Shown piece by piece: positions 22,969-35,056 of a stretch of DNA of 64,000 nt (positions are counted from its first letter, which is position 1; each line of letters starts with the position of its first letter). Under the pieces are notes generated by a model, which searched no databases, had not been told where the DNA came from, and worked only from the letters and a program-made list of their open reading frames with translations. Made by a program: the position numbers and the translations under genes. The stretch is from Bromus sterilis (Eukaryota > Streptophyta > Magnoliopsida > Poales > Poaceae), in NCBI GenBank assembly GCA_950022295.1, contig OX465599.1, positions 280,695,501 through 280,759,500 on the forward strand. Reading direction: 5' to 3'.

Positions 22969-23708
22969 ATGAGAGAGCTTTATGAGCTCTACCTTGAGTT
23001 GGGACATGAAGTGTTTGAAGAGAAAATCAAAAAGCCTATGGAGCTTTACTATTTGCACAACACTCATGATAGTAGTAATGTTATTTGCATGTCTTCTTTG
23101 AATACTCTTGATGCTAATGATATGCAAAGCTATAAGCTTGGGGATGCTACGTTTATGAAGATGATCTTTTTAGCCCCCCAAGTTTTGATGAGGAAATTTA
23201 TTTTGATGATACTTTGCCTCCTATCTATGATGATTATTGTGATGACACTTATGCTATAAATAATAAATGTTTGGAAGTGTATCATGATAAGAATGATTCA
23301 TGTGATAGCTATTTTCTTGAGTTTGCTCCCACTATTACTAATGAGAAGGATTTTTCTTATGTGGAGAGTAAAAAAATTTCTATGCTTGTGGATCATGATA
23401 AGAATTTTTTATGTGATACTTATATTGTTGAGTTTATTCATGATCCCACTGAAAATTATTATGAGAGGGGAACATATGCTTATAGATATTTCAATAATAT
23501 CAAGTTCCCTCTCTTTATGTTGAAGGTTTTGAAGTTGCACTTATTTTGGCTTCCTATGCTAATATCTTTATGCTTCAATGAGTTATTTCTCTACAAGATC
23601 CCTTTGCATAGGAAGCATGTTAGGCTTAAATGTTTTTTGTATTTTCTTCTTGATTCTCTATTTTGTTCTTCAACTCTTATCCCTATGAGAGCATCACTAA
23701 AATCTTAA
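22969..23708 (+). pseudogene. E2 gag-like ORF, frameshifted
   Basis: The first in-frame ATG after the primer-binding site is at 22969 (MRELYELYLELGHEVFEEK). The frame is open to about 23150, where one base change in length shifts it; it continues in the next frame to the stop at 23706-23708. Combined length is about 246 codons. The middle is very acidic (YEDDLFSPPSFDEE, YDDYCDDTY) and the C-terminus hydrophobic. It has no zinc knuckle or pol motif. The C-terminal 60 residues are shared with E1 (6100-6303). I infer a family-specific gag-like protein, function unknown. Confidence 0.5.
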
Positions 23709-24179
23709 GCCTAGCTAATGGCTTTAAAGAAGCGCTTTCGGGAGGCAGCCCGCAACAAATTTAGGATTTCCTTTTTGTTTTTCCTTCTGTTTTTAGTGGT
23801 ATTGATGATTGTTACTACTGTAGCAACATCATTGTATCTTTATTTTCAAGCTTTGTGCCAAGTTATAGCCTCATATGACAAGGGAAGTGAAAGTTGTGAC
23901 ATGCTGTCCAGAAAACAGATTCTGTCCTCGTGACGGGAAAAATCATAGAAAAATCCCAGTTCATATTTTTGAGCTGATTTTTTTACACAGCGTGCTCTAT
24001 AGAATCACAGAACTTTCGTATGTTCTGATTTTTTTGATTTGAGTTGCATAAGTGCCCCTAAAAAAATTCCCTTTCTCCGCTGTTCTGTTTTTCTCAGCTT
24101 CTGCCCCGGTTTTTCGTTTCGCAGTTTTGCAATCCTTAAGCTTGCTTTTTCTTTGCAAACTTTTTTGGGGCAGGCTAGA

Positions 24180-26555
24180 GAAACAGTAGCTCTTCCTGGA
24201 AATCTTTATTTGCAGTAGAGGAAAATTATTTTATTAGGGTACTAACCTCTCTAATCAGCCTACAATGAGTTATGTATGAAGGGAGTTTTCAAGTGCGCGA
24301 TGGAAGGTGATGAAAGAAGATCCAGGAGTGTCAAGCGCTCAAGCTTGGGGATGCCCAAGTGCACCCCCAATAAATATTCAAGGAGACTCAAGCGTCTAAG
24401 CTTGGGGATGCCCCCGAGGCATCCCCTTCTTCATCAACAATCATCGGTCTGTCTTTCGTTGCACTATATTTTTATCACTTCATGCGTTATGTGCTTTGCT
24501 TGGAGCGTCTCGCTCTTTACTTTTCTAGGTTTGTTTTGCTTTCTTTGCTGTAGTAACAAGTTAGACCCCAACTTACTCTTTTGTGTGGGAGAGAAACACG
24601 CTCCACTTGAACTAGAACTCCTCATAGGAGTTGCATGCTTATTTCTTTTAGCTGTGAGTTGTTCTTTTTTTTTTCTTAGCTGCTGGTCTGTTTAGCTGTA
24701 GTGCTTTAGTTTTTCTAGAGCTTTTCTTTTTAGGTTGAACTTTCTATAGGTTGCATGTTTTATCTTGTTAGAGTTTGCCTGTTGCACTGAGTTCTGTGTC
24801 TTGACTAGAAAGTAGGCAGTTAAAGTTGCTTTTCTTTTTGAAGTAGTAACTTGCAATAGTTTTGAGGTATTGACTAGAGTAATGTTTGAACTTTTGGTGT
24901 CAAGAGCTCTTGCCTATTAGTTATAGATGTCGTATTTTGGGAAATCCGTGTGTTTTTCGAAAACCAAAAACCCCTGTTGAGAACTCTAGCTACTAGATGG
25001 ATCACTAACCTCTGGAGGGTTCGAATATTAGAGTACACTCACGTACCATGAGTCGAGGATGCGCAAGGATAACCAAACCCCCATACACTCCTCCTCGGGG
25101 TACCTGTCTCTTTGTGAACCTCCTATTAGATTGAGAGCTACCGATAATAAGTGCATGAGTTCTTCGGACTATTGTGAGTATTCGAAAGTTGACACTTCCA
25201 CCTACCCATACTTTTTCTAGCCTCTTCGGTACCGTGCATTGCCCTTTCTCACCTCGAGAGTTGGCGCATACTTCGCCGGTGCATCCAAACCCTTGGTATG
25301 ATACGCTCTGTCATCATAAGCCTCATTATATCTTTCCTCAAAACAGCCACCATACCTACCTACAAGGCATTTCCATAGCCTTTCCGAGATACATTGCCAT
25401 GCAACATCCACCCTCTCATGACTTGATCCTCATGTCATACATGCCACTTGCTTGATCGATGAGCCGCATGCTAGTTGGGCCTTGCCCTAATCATTGCTAC
25501 ATGACGCGCTAGTATCATTGCATATCCTGCTATCCTGGCAGAGGCATACATTTGCATCATGATTAGTTACATTTTCTTTTTGTGAATACCTTTGTAAAGT
25601 GTGAAAGATCTCCTATATTCTTGTAAAATATATAGTATTGCCCCTAAAGTGAGGAAAAGATCCCAAAGAGGACAAATGAGAGTTAAATAGAAAGAGCCAT
25701 TGAGGCCACCAAAAAAATAAAAATAAAGAGAAAAAGAGAAAAAGAAAAATAAAAAGAGAGAAGGGGGCATACTACTATTCCTTTTGAGAGATCCACACTA
25801 GTAGTTCATCTTCTATCCGTTGTACTCCATAGAGATTATCATCATGCATATAGCTATGTGGGGAACTTTTACACTATAGAACTTGGCTTGTATATTCCAA
25901 TGATGAGCCTCCTCAAACGAGCTCTAGGTCTTCTTGAGCAAGCATGTTAGATGCACCCCCACTAGTTCCATTGGAGAGCTTTTAGCTCACATGTGCATCC
26001 GTTGTATGGCAATCCCTACTCCTCACATCATATCTATCATATGGCCTTCTCTCGCCTATGATTGTCCTCATTGATGTGAGCCTTTTACACACCTTTTTGT
26101 CTTCCTCCTCCACCCTTTTTCTGTTTCGCCTTTTAGGTGTCAACTTTCTTGCTCACGCTCATCCATTGCATGAGTTCTCAAAATATCGAAAGGGAGTGGA
26201 TCAGTTTGACTTGTACCTGGCTAGTGGTCTGGGGACGAGTCCAGATAAGAACCCAAAGGAGACCAAGTGTGAAACTCTAGTAGATAGTTGTTCTCAACAA
26301 CCTTTTTCTCTTTCTTCCCAGTCCCTTGCTTGCACGCAAACACCATCTGGAGACATTCGAGTCACGGACAGCAAGAGCTCTTGCACCTTTTGTTATTTTG
26401 TTGCTTGTGTTAATGCCAATATAGACGGTTGCCTGTTAAGACTTGAATTGAATTGCATGCTTTGATTGCTTTACTTAACAGTCCTTATTTGGTTGTGTGG
26501 CATGTCACCACAGAAATTATGCTTGTTATCATTTACCTACTCGAGGACGAGAAGG
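24180..26555 (+). other. conserved non-coding core of E2
   Basis: About 2.4 kb matching 3231-5600 of E1 (inverted) at roughly 94-95% by eye. It includes open frames 24276-24695, 25174-25455 and 26058-26465, but the pattern of changes in the 93-aa frame is not that of a selected protein. It contains poly-A/poly-T rich stretches (25680-25760) and repeated AAGCTTGGGGATGCC words near 24341 and 24399. Confidence 0.6.
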
Positions 26556-26573
26556 AATTAAGCTTGGGGATGT
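26556..26573 (+). other. polypurine tract of E2
   Basis: The purine-rich stretch GGAATTAAGCTTGGGGATGT runs up to the TG of LTR-D. The same tract precedes LTR-A, LTR-B and LTR-E on the minus strand. Confidence 0.7.
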
Positions 26574-28011
26574 TGATACGTCCCAAACGTATCTATAATT
26601 TCTGCTTGCTCCATGCATGTTTTGTGTGACTTTGCCATGTTTTGGTTGAACTTTATTACACTTTTAAACCAATTTGGACTAACCTACTAACTCAGTGCAC
26701 CCAGTTGCCAGCTTCTGGTTTTTCGGCTGATTAAAGTGCCCAAAAAATTCCGCAAAAATTATATTAAAAATCAGCGGGCAGGAAGCTTCCGGAATAACCA
26801 AGGGAGAGAGCCGGGACCACCACCAGGGAGCCAGAAGGGTCCCTGGCGCGGCCCCAACCCTAGGGCGCGCCAGGCACCCTCCTGGCTGCCCTGGGTGGCC
26901 CCTCGACGCCCCCCTTCGCCTATATAACCCCCTCGGGGTAGAAACCCATAAACGAGAACTCTTTTTGGCGGAAACCTCTCTGTTCCGCCGCCACCGCCGT
27001 TTTCAGATCGGGGCTGCCTGGAGAAGCTGCCCCGGCACCCTGCCGGGACGGGGAAGTGCCTCCGGATTCATCTCCATCGACGTCGCTTCCCTTCTCCATG
27101 AAGCGGGAGTAGTTCCTCCTCGGGGCTAAGGTCTTCTACAGTAGCTATGTGGTTTTCTCTCTCTCCCATGATGTGATCTTTGTTGTGATCATTGGCTATG
27201 TTAATCTAGGGTGATCCCATGATGTTTCCAATTCTTCTATGTATTGGATTGATGTACTCAATTGATCTTATCTAGTATAATCTCCAAGACCATGGTGACA
27301 GCTGGTCTATTGCATATGGAATTAGAAGAATATTTTCATGAGTGATTTCCTCTTTTGTGTGTGGATTGAAGATTGAGAGTCTTTTGGTGCTTGTCTTTGA
27401 CTATCCTTTAGATATGTTGTGGTGATTGTGGTACTCTCTTTGGATGGCCGCTGTGACATTGGGAAATCCATAGATTGAGAACTACGAACTTTGAGGTGTG
27501 CTTTTGTAGCCCTACACAATTCTCATCCTCTCTTGACCACAAAGGAATGACCTCCGAGTACGTCTCCATTGCATGTTTTATGGGAAATATCATGTGATTA
27601 GACTATGTCAATGTTGTTGGGAGTTGCCACTAGTGAAAGTATGAAGCCTAGGCCTTGTTTCCACCATTGCAATACCGTTTGTGCTCACGTTTACCACTTG
27701 TTTGCTTGCTGTACTTTTTATTACAGATTTATATTACTTTGTTTTGCCACACCTATCACCCATATTTTACCATCTCTTCGCCGAACTAGTGCACCTATAC
27801 AAATCCTAGTTGTATTAGGTGTGTTGGGGACACAAGAGACTTTTTGTATCTTAATTGCAGGGTTGCTTGAGAGAGACCATCTTCAACCTCTACTTCCCTG
27901 AGTTCGATAAACCTTAGGTCATCCACTTGAGGGAAATTGATGTTGTCCTACAAACCTCTGCGCTTGGAGGCCCAACATAGTCTACAAGAATAGAAGCGTG
28001 CGTAGACATCA
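26574..28011 (+). repeat. LTR-D, 3' LTR of E2
   Basis: 1438 bp. It lacks 25 bp present in LTR-C (around 21524-21549), which accounts exactly for the length difference. It ends GTAGACATCA followed by TSD GCCGC. Confidence 0.9.
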
Positions 28012-28016
28012 GCCGC

Positions 28017-28296
28017 GCGGTGTCCAGGAGGCCCCCAGGGATCCTCCAGTTCGACTACTTCCACGAATTGAGCCGGAGAGCCCCACCGTGCCTGAATCAG
28101 ACCCTTCCTCGACCAACTCCGTGACACACCACACCGTCGATTGCGACATTGTCATCGTTCCTTTGGCCTCCCCAGGCTCCCCATCCACCTCACGGTTAGA
28201 GCTCGGTCGTTTCCCCCTAGCCCCGGGCGTTTTGGTGCTTTGGTTGGCCTTCCTTGATGTATGCGTGCTCCGGCTGCCGCCCGCTGATGTGCGAGA
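28017..28296. other. continuation of the E2 target sequence
   Basis: GC-rich, contiguous with 21080-21377 before E2 inserted. An open frame 27998-28402 crosses the LTR-D junction and is an artefact. No gene is supported. Confidence 0.4.
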
Positions 28297-29887
28297 TGAT
28301 GATAATAGTTTCTCGCCCTTCGTTGGTTACCCCAAGTGGAAGGTGAGATGTAGGATAGCAGGAAATTTCCCCTATGTAGAGGACATGGTTTGTCTCCCGT
28401 AGGACTCAGGCAATGATAAGTAGGTGTCAACGGCGCAATTGACGTGGACCTGCACACAACACAAATAACTTTGCTCCCAACAAAGCTCAGAGAGGTTGTC
28501 AATCTCTCCGGTCTTGTTGTTTACAAAGGATCAAAACACGAGGGATAATGATAATGATGATAGCAACTGAAAGTAAAAAAGCAGAAAAGTAAATAAGCGT
28601 GTAAACAATGATGAGAATATGGACCAGGGTCCCGTGATGTTCACTAGTGATGTCTCTCTCCCAAAAGACGATAAAATTTCTATGCGAGGTAAAAATTTTA
28701 CAGATGGGCAATTGACAGGATTATAAACGCACCGCAATGCTAACTATGCTACAAAAGAAAGGAAGAGGCTCAAAAGCATGGGCAGTACGCCAAAATAAGT
28801 AGACCAAAATCCAACTGCACCTACTACTAATCATCCACCTTGAGATATCTATCTAGAACATCTCGCTGGTATTAAGTTGCGAGCCCCACCCAAAGTTTAA
28901 ACCCAAAGCAACAGACAACTGCATTAAAAAGTACTTTGCGTAAAGTAAATAATCCTTGCAACCGCGGTTACAAGCACCGTTGTTTTCCCCCTTGTGGCAA
29001 CATCACATCCCCTAGACTCATGTTTCTGTCACTCAAGCGTGTCATCAGGGGGCATGAACCCACAATCGAGCATAACGTTCCCTCTTGGAGTTACTACCTA
29101 CTACTTGGCAAAAGCAATAAACAACAACGAGGAACATGCAAGAATTACTTCGGAACAAAAATATAAAATATAAGAACCAAATATATTACTCTATCACAAT
29201 CTGAACATAATATCATAATCCATCAGATCCCATCAAACTCAGTATAGCAACAGCAGAAAGATTACATATGTGCCTCGATCATGTAGGGCAGCTCACGAGG
29301 TCTAAACCATGAAGAATAAAGAGGGGAGGAGAACATCACATAGCTACTGATCACGGACCCATGGTCCAAAGGAAACTACTCACGACACAACCGGGAAGCG
29401 TCCATGGTGAAGGGGAAGCTCCCGGAGGTCGATCCTCCCTCCGGCAGGGTGCCGAGAAGAAGTCTACTGGCGCTCCCGATCTTGGAAGCGCGGCGGTGGC
29501 TGAACATAGGCAAGATCGTGAAAAGGGGTTCTCTTCTCGGAAGTTTCACGTCACGGGGAATATATAGGCGAAGGGGGCAGCCAGGGGGGCCACCAGGGGT
29601 CCAGGCGCCCCCTGGCAAGGCCAAGCCCTAGGCCACGCCAGGTGGCCGCCTGGGCACCTGGTGGTGGCCCCCGGGCTCTCCTTCGGGGTTCTGGAGCACT
29701 TTTAATATGGGGGGAAACGTGGAACAAAAAAAACAGCAAAAAACAGAAACTGGCATTGGGGTGCACTGAGTTAATAGGTTAGTACAAATATGATCAAAAC
29801 TGTATGAAAGTGTATCTAGATCATAGCAATATCACACAAAACATGCATGGAGCAAGCAGAAATTATCGATACATTTGGGACGTATCA
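28297..29887 (-). repeat. LTR-E, 3' LTR of a third related gypsy-like element
   Basis: On the minus strand it runs from TGATACGTCCC (29887) to about ATCATCA (28297). It is clearly related to LTR-A/B, including the U5 block TTGGTTACCCCAAGTGG (28324-28340) and a TATA box TATATATT near 29564-29571 on the minus strand, but more diverged. The exact low end is uncertain by a few bases because TGATGATAATAG offers two TG positions. Confidence 0.75.
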
Positions 29888-30655
29888 ACATCCCCAAGCT
29901 TAATTCCTGCTCGTTCTCGAGTAGGTAAATGATAACAAGCATAATTTTTGTGGTGACATGCTAGCAACCATATAAGGACTTTGAAAAGTAAAGGAATCAA
30001 GGTATCTGATTCAATTCAAGTCATAACATGCAAGAGTCTATATTAGCATTGAAACAAGTAACAAAAGAACATTAGGTGCAAGGGCTCTCGCTGTCCGTGA
30101 CTCGAATGTCTCCAAATGGTGTTTGCGTGCAAGAAGGGGGATAGGGAATACGAGAAAAAAGTATTTTTGTTGAGAACTCAATCTACTAAAGTTTCACACT
30201 TGGTCTTCTTTGGAATCTTATCTTTACTCATCCCCAGACCACTAGCCAGGTACAACTCAATTTGATCCACTCCTTTTCGATATTTTGAGCACTCATGCAA
30301 TGGATGAGCGTAAGCACGAGAGTTGACACTGTAGGATGGCAAAGAGATAAATATGGTGGAGGAGGAAGACAAAAAGGGTGAGAAAGGATCACATCAATGA
30401 GGACAATCATAGGCGAGAAGGCCAAACGATAGATATGATATCAGGAGTAGGGTTTTCCATGCAACAGATGCACATATGAGCTGAAAAGCTCTCCAATGGA
30501 ACTAGTGGGGGCGCATCTAACTTTTTTTTTATGGAAGGGGTGCATCGAACTTGATCGATCACGAAGACCTAGAGCTCTTTTGAGGAGGCTCATCCTTGGA
30601 ATATGCAAGCCAAGTTCTATAGCGTGAAGGTCCCCACATAGCTATATGCATGAAT
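29888..30655 (-). mobile_element. truncated internal domain attached to LTR-E
   Basis: Begins with the polypurine tract (29888-29901) and follows E1 3231-3960 in order with scattered indels. The alignment ends near 30655 (ATATGCATGAATGAT), where unrelated sequence starts. The 5' half of this element, including its other LTR, is missing from the window. Confidence 0.7.
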
Positions 30656-31494
30656 GATTGTCGTCGCATAGTAACAACAGATGCCATGGGGATGGCTAAA
30701 GAGAGAGGAAGACTCGAGGAAGAACTATGTCGATGGTGCCAGAATCGGGTTGGGCACAAGCACGGTGAAGGACACAACGATGTACCCAAGTTCGGGGATC
30801 TCCGGAGAGATAACACCCCTACTCCTGCTTGTCTGCTTGATATAAATGATCTCAAGAACTACAATCAATGCTCCTAGAGCTGTTTCAGAGGAAGAAGAGA
30901 CCTGCTGTGGGCATGGTTCTCTCATGCTTCTCTGTATGAACTACGGTGGGAAGTTAATGCAATGGAGTCGTCCCTCTCGCAGGAGGGGTACCCCGGGCTC
31001 TTATAGTATGAACCGGGGTACTTCGGTCATTTCATTCGGGGGATGGCCCCAGCTGTCATCCTCTCGTCGGCTGGGGTCCACCGACTGCAAATCTCCGGAT
31101 GATCCGGACCTGTCAAGCGGCTGCCCATACTGTAGCTTGTAGGTTATGATGAGTGAACAGTGGAGCTACGATCTCTGGTCTTGTCGTCCTTTCCGCGGAT
31201 TGAGCGGAAAGGATGACAACTCTCCTCTGACAGATCGGCGAAGTGACTTGGCTTGCTGCCACCCGGATCTCTCGGGATCATGCATTTATGAACTTGTACC
31301 AGGAGCTCCGACCTGAAAAAGTTCAACTCTTGAGACGATTGAAGGGTGAGCCGATTGCGCCTGGGCCGACTGCTCGCATTCGGCATGGTCGATTGCTTGT
31401 GGGCAATCGGCCATGCGACTGCCTAGCTCGGCCCAGCTGCAGCCCAATCGGCCCCAGCCTTGTCTTGAAATATTTGTTTCGTCTGGGTGACCCT
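30656..31494. mobile_element. LTR-like fragment of an unnamed family
   Basis: Contains phrases common in Triticeae gypsy LTRs (GTACCCAAGTTCGGGGATCT near 30782, ATAACACCCCTACTCCTGCT near 30810). It has no open frame with a recognisable domain and no clear ends. Copia element 2 abuts it at 31495. Confidence 0.4.
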
Positions 31495-33248
31495 TGTTGG
31501 ATATATGCTCTAGAGGAAAATAATATATGATTATTCCAATATATCTAAATAAGTTCATGACCAGTTTCATACTGTGCTGGAACTGTATCAGTGAAACAAT
31601 GATACATGTGTGGTATAGAAACAACCAGAGTTCCTAGCAGCCTCTCATGATGACTGGTTTATCGTCAACTGATGATTGTGGTTTCACGATCATGGACAAT
31701 CAAGTCAATTGACGGTAAGGTCACCTCATTGAATGAATGACGTGATGAACATTACCCAATGCAAGCATTGCAACATGATCAAATCGTAAAAGTTTAGTGT
31801 TGTAATTACAGAACGTAGTAGCCTGTTCCTTTGACCGTGAGATCACGCATAATTGCTATCTTCGGAGGATGCTTTGAGTGCATTAACCGTCACACTGAAA
31901 CATGGTGACCATAAAGGTGTATCTTGGGCTATTCGATGGGATATGTTGAGGAGTGTTGATTCAAGAGCGGGATTTTTCAATCCATATAATGGAAAGATAC
32001 TTCATGGCCAACTCGGTGAGATTGCATCCATAAAGCTGCGCAGCGTGTGACTAGGTCACAAGGATGAATATCACGGAACGAGTGAATAAGATTTGTCGGT
32101 AACAAGATAGAACTAATGCATTGGATGCAGTTGATCGAATCTTGGACTAATCTAGTATCGCATGACAAAGGGAATGGTATACAACGTGTACGGTTCAATC
32201 GGTTACTTCCGGAATGCACAGGGGTCATTATGGGCATCCAGGTCCCGCTATTGATCATTGGCCGTAGCCTTTGTCTCGGTCATGACTGGAGTGTTCTCGG
32301 ACCGTAGGGTAACACACTTAAGGGCTCGATGAATATCGGAGACCTTTTTGGAACTATCGGAGTTACCGGAGAAGAGATAAAGACGTACCGAAAAAGTTCC
32401 GTGTTGGTCCGAAGGGCGTTCGGAGTGAGCTGGAAGGAGTTCCGGATCATCGGGAGATGAAATAATATGTATTATTTATTAATTAAGTGAATTAATAATT
32501 AATAATAATTTATTTCAGATTAAAAAGTGTAATGGGCCTTATTTGTGAAAGAAGCCCATTAGGGGAAGGAGGAAAATAAAAGGGAAAAGGAAAAGAAAAA
32601 AAGGAGGGCGCCATGGGCCTTGGGCCCATGTGGGTGGCGCCCCACTTCCCCCTCCTCCTAGCCGCACCCTCCCCCCTTGGCAAGGGATTAGTCCCACATT
32701 GCCAAGGGAAGGGGGGTTGACTCCTTCCGTCTGCCTATATAAAGATGGGCAGGGGTGCACTTCTTTAAAACAGAAAAATTCGCATAGAATTCAATATTAC
32801 TCCGAATTGAGATCGGTTTTCACCGGTCTTCTCCCCTCTCTCGTCTCTCTCAAGCCGGGGGCCCCTTGTCTGGAACCTGTGCTGGGATTGAGGCTTCTCT
32901 GCTACGCGGACGCCGTCGTGCTGCCGAAACTCCGGTTCCGGGAGGTCTACTTCCGCCACCTTCGCTGGATCGGAGAACAGAGGTCGTCATCGAGTCCATA
33001 CGTGTGCGAGTGCTACGAGGTGCTGCACGTGCGGCACTACCACCCAACAGGGTGCTAACACAGCCAGGGGGGTGTGAAAGGTTTACGGCTTCATCAACCA
33101 CATTTGCGGGAACATTTCCCGCGCAATGGACTACACCCCGAGGTATGTTTCCGCAAGTCTTTCCGTTACAGCATTACAGCTAGATAGATCTTGGGTTAAG
33201 GGCGACGCTAGTTAGAAAAATTATTGTTTTCTGCTGCGAGACCCAACA
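31495..33248 (+). repeat. 5' LTR of copia element 2
   Basis: TGTTGGATAT to ACCCAACA. TATA box TATATAAA at 32736-32743 followed by a transcript leader. Open frames 32630-33183 are in this leader and recur in the other LTR; no domain supports them. Confidence 0.88.
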
Positions 33249-33249
33249 G

Positions 33250-33262
33250 CGGTATCATTAGC
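33250..33262 (+). other. diverged primer-binding site of copia element 2
   Basis: CGGTATCATTAGC stands where TGGTATCAGAGC is expected, one base after the LTR. It is recognisable but imperfect; pairing to initiator tRNA-Met would be weakened. Confidence 0.5.
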
Positions 33263-34311
33263 TAGATCTATGCTTCGTATTGCTGTACGGTTAGAACACA
33301 TCGGGGATGTGGGTGTTGATTCTACGATTGTTACCCTCTCACGTGTACTTGTTATATCTGTGGCATTGTTTGATGAAGTGGCCCCCGACCGACCTTACGT
33401 GTACGCTTACGCGAGACTGGTTCCACGCTTGACATACGGCTCGTACCGTATAAAGTGGCTCTGGGGGTGTCTGTCTCTCTTTCTTTAGCGGATATGGCAT
33501 TTGCAACGGAGGGCCCCGTACGGGGTGTAATTGAGACAATCTATAATCAGCATTGTGGTTCAATGTTCGTAGAAACGGTTGATCTATGAAAAGCCCTAGC
33601 AGCCACGTATTACATGCAATATAAAAAATAAAGGCGTCTAACTTTATATTGCAGAGGGGGCTATTGTTGTTTGCTTAATCTTGATGTAGTGATAGCTTTG
33701 CTATGTGTTACTAGAAAGTAGTAAACGTTCATCATGATGAAACAAACTTAAATGGAGACACTGTAGACTTAGTGCCACCATGATCATACATCTTAAAACT
33801 TGCTAGTATAGGATACACGACGGTAGCATTAAATAAGATGATCCCTTATAAAATGCCAAACATAAGTATTCTACCGAAGTGTGCACCACCTGGAAGGTTC
33901 TCTTTATGATAGGCAGGCCGTGATGATCGGGTGTCATACATACATTAGAGTTTGCATGAGGTTGGGCCTGGCAAGCCTAGCATATGTCGATATGGCCTTG
34001 CTAAGCAGCATATAACACTAAGGTCAATTTGGCGAGCCTAGCATATGCAGATATGGCCTCGGAATACTAGAGATCAAAAGATCGAGCATGAGTCACATAT
34101 AGGATGTGATCGCACAAACTAGTTGTCTACCTTTGAAACTAATCCATCGGCCGTTGTGATATTCGAGGGCGGATAGTGAATCTGGATCATGTAATCACTA
34201 AAACTTCTTAGGGATGATTGTTTTAGTGTGAGCTCGTCTATAATATGATTATTATGAACTCATTGTTATGAACTAGTCTTAATTGTTTTCCTTGCAAATA
34301 TTTTGTAGAAA

Positions 34312-34986
34312 ATGAATCCAAATGAACATCGTGAATTGCTTTCTTTCATGGGTGGTGATAGCCTTAAAGTAAATGGGTCAAACTTCGTTGATTGGTATCT
34401 ACGCCTTAGGACTTCACTCAAGAGAGTAAACATCTTGTTCATAATAGAAAGCCATGTGGGAGATCCTCCGGATAACAATGGAGATGAACAAGAAATGATG
34501 GATTACTATGTTCGTCGACAGAAATACTTTGTGGTGAAGAATGTTATGGAACACTCCATGTCAAATGAGTTGAGAAATCTGTTTAGGGAAACCAGTACTT
34601 ATGACATGATAGACACGCTAAAGTCATTGTTTATACGTCAGTTCAGAGTGGCCAGATTTGAGTTAGAAAAACAGTTTCTTTCTACAAAGATGGAAGAGCA
34701 CACCTGCCTGAGAGCCCACCTAGACAAGATGCATAGGATGTATCTGAGCCTTGTGGAAGACTTTGACTATTGGACAACAAATGAATCTACCACAGAGGAC
34801 TTTGCGATAAACACGGTGCTACATTCGCTTCCACCGAGTTATCAAGATTATGTCCATGGCTATGTCGGGAGAGGAGATAACATGCATCTCCAGGATTTCA
34901 TGACTAATCTTCTTGATGCAAAGGTTGCACCCATTGAAGGAGAAATTATTGATGGAGAAGGTATATATTTGATATACTCGTTATAA
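34312..34986 (+). CDS. Gag of copia element 2, 224 aa, no zinc knuckle
   Basis: Starts MNPNEHRELLSFMGGDS. The body is a copia-type gag (UBN2/retrotran-gag type) and lines up with copia element 1: GSNFVDWYLRLR near residue 24, VGDPP near 49, KMEEH near 126, LHSLPPSYQDYV near 170. There is no CCHC knuckle and no protease. The frame is uninterrupted while the following 2.9 kb has no frame left. A possible intron (GT at 34961, AG at 35055-35056, 96 nt) overlaps the end of the frame; splicing would replace the last 8 residues by about 13 others. BARE elements are known to splice near the end of gag, so this is plausible but unproven. Confidence 0.7.
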   Translation: MNPNEHRELLSFMGGDSLKVNGSNFVDWYLRLRTSLKRVNILFIIESHVGDPPDNNGDEQEMMDYYVRRQKYFVVKNVMEHSMSNELRNLFRETSTYDMIDTLKSLFIRQFRVARFELEKQFLSTKMEEHTCLRAHLDKMHRMYLSLVEDFDYWTTNESTTEDFAINTVLHSLPPSYQDYVHGYVGRGDNMHLQDFMTNLLDAKVAPIEGEIIDGEGIYLIYSL

Positions 34987-35056
34987 ATGTTTGTTCCCTT
35001 ATACAACATTTGCAGTTTAATAAGTATTTGATACTTGTTTTGTTTTATGAAAACAG

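Larger units (their letters stand above)
21378..28011 (+). mobile_element. E2, full-length non-autonomous gypsy-like LTR element
   Basis: 6634 bp with perfect target duplication GCCGC (21373-21377 and 28012-28016). LTRs are 1463 and 1438 bp and differ by about 20 substitutions counted by eye plus one 25-bp deletion, so it is among the youngest insertions here. It has a TGGCGCCGTTGCCGGGGA primer-binding site, a short broken gag-like frame, a conserved non-coding core and a polypurine tract. No protease, RT or integrase was found in the 3.7-kb interior. Its proteins must have come from another element. Confidence 0.9.
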
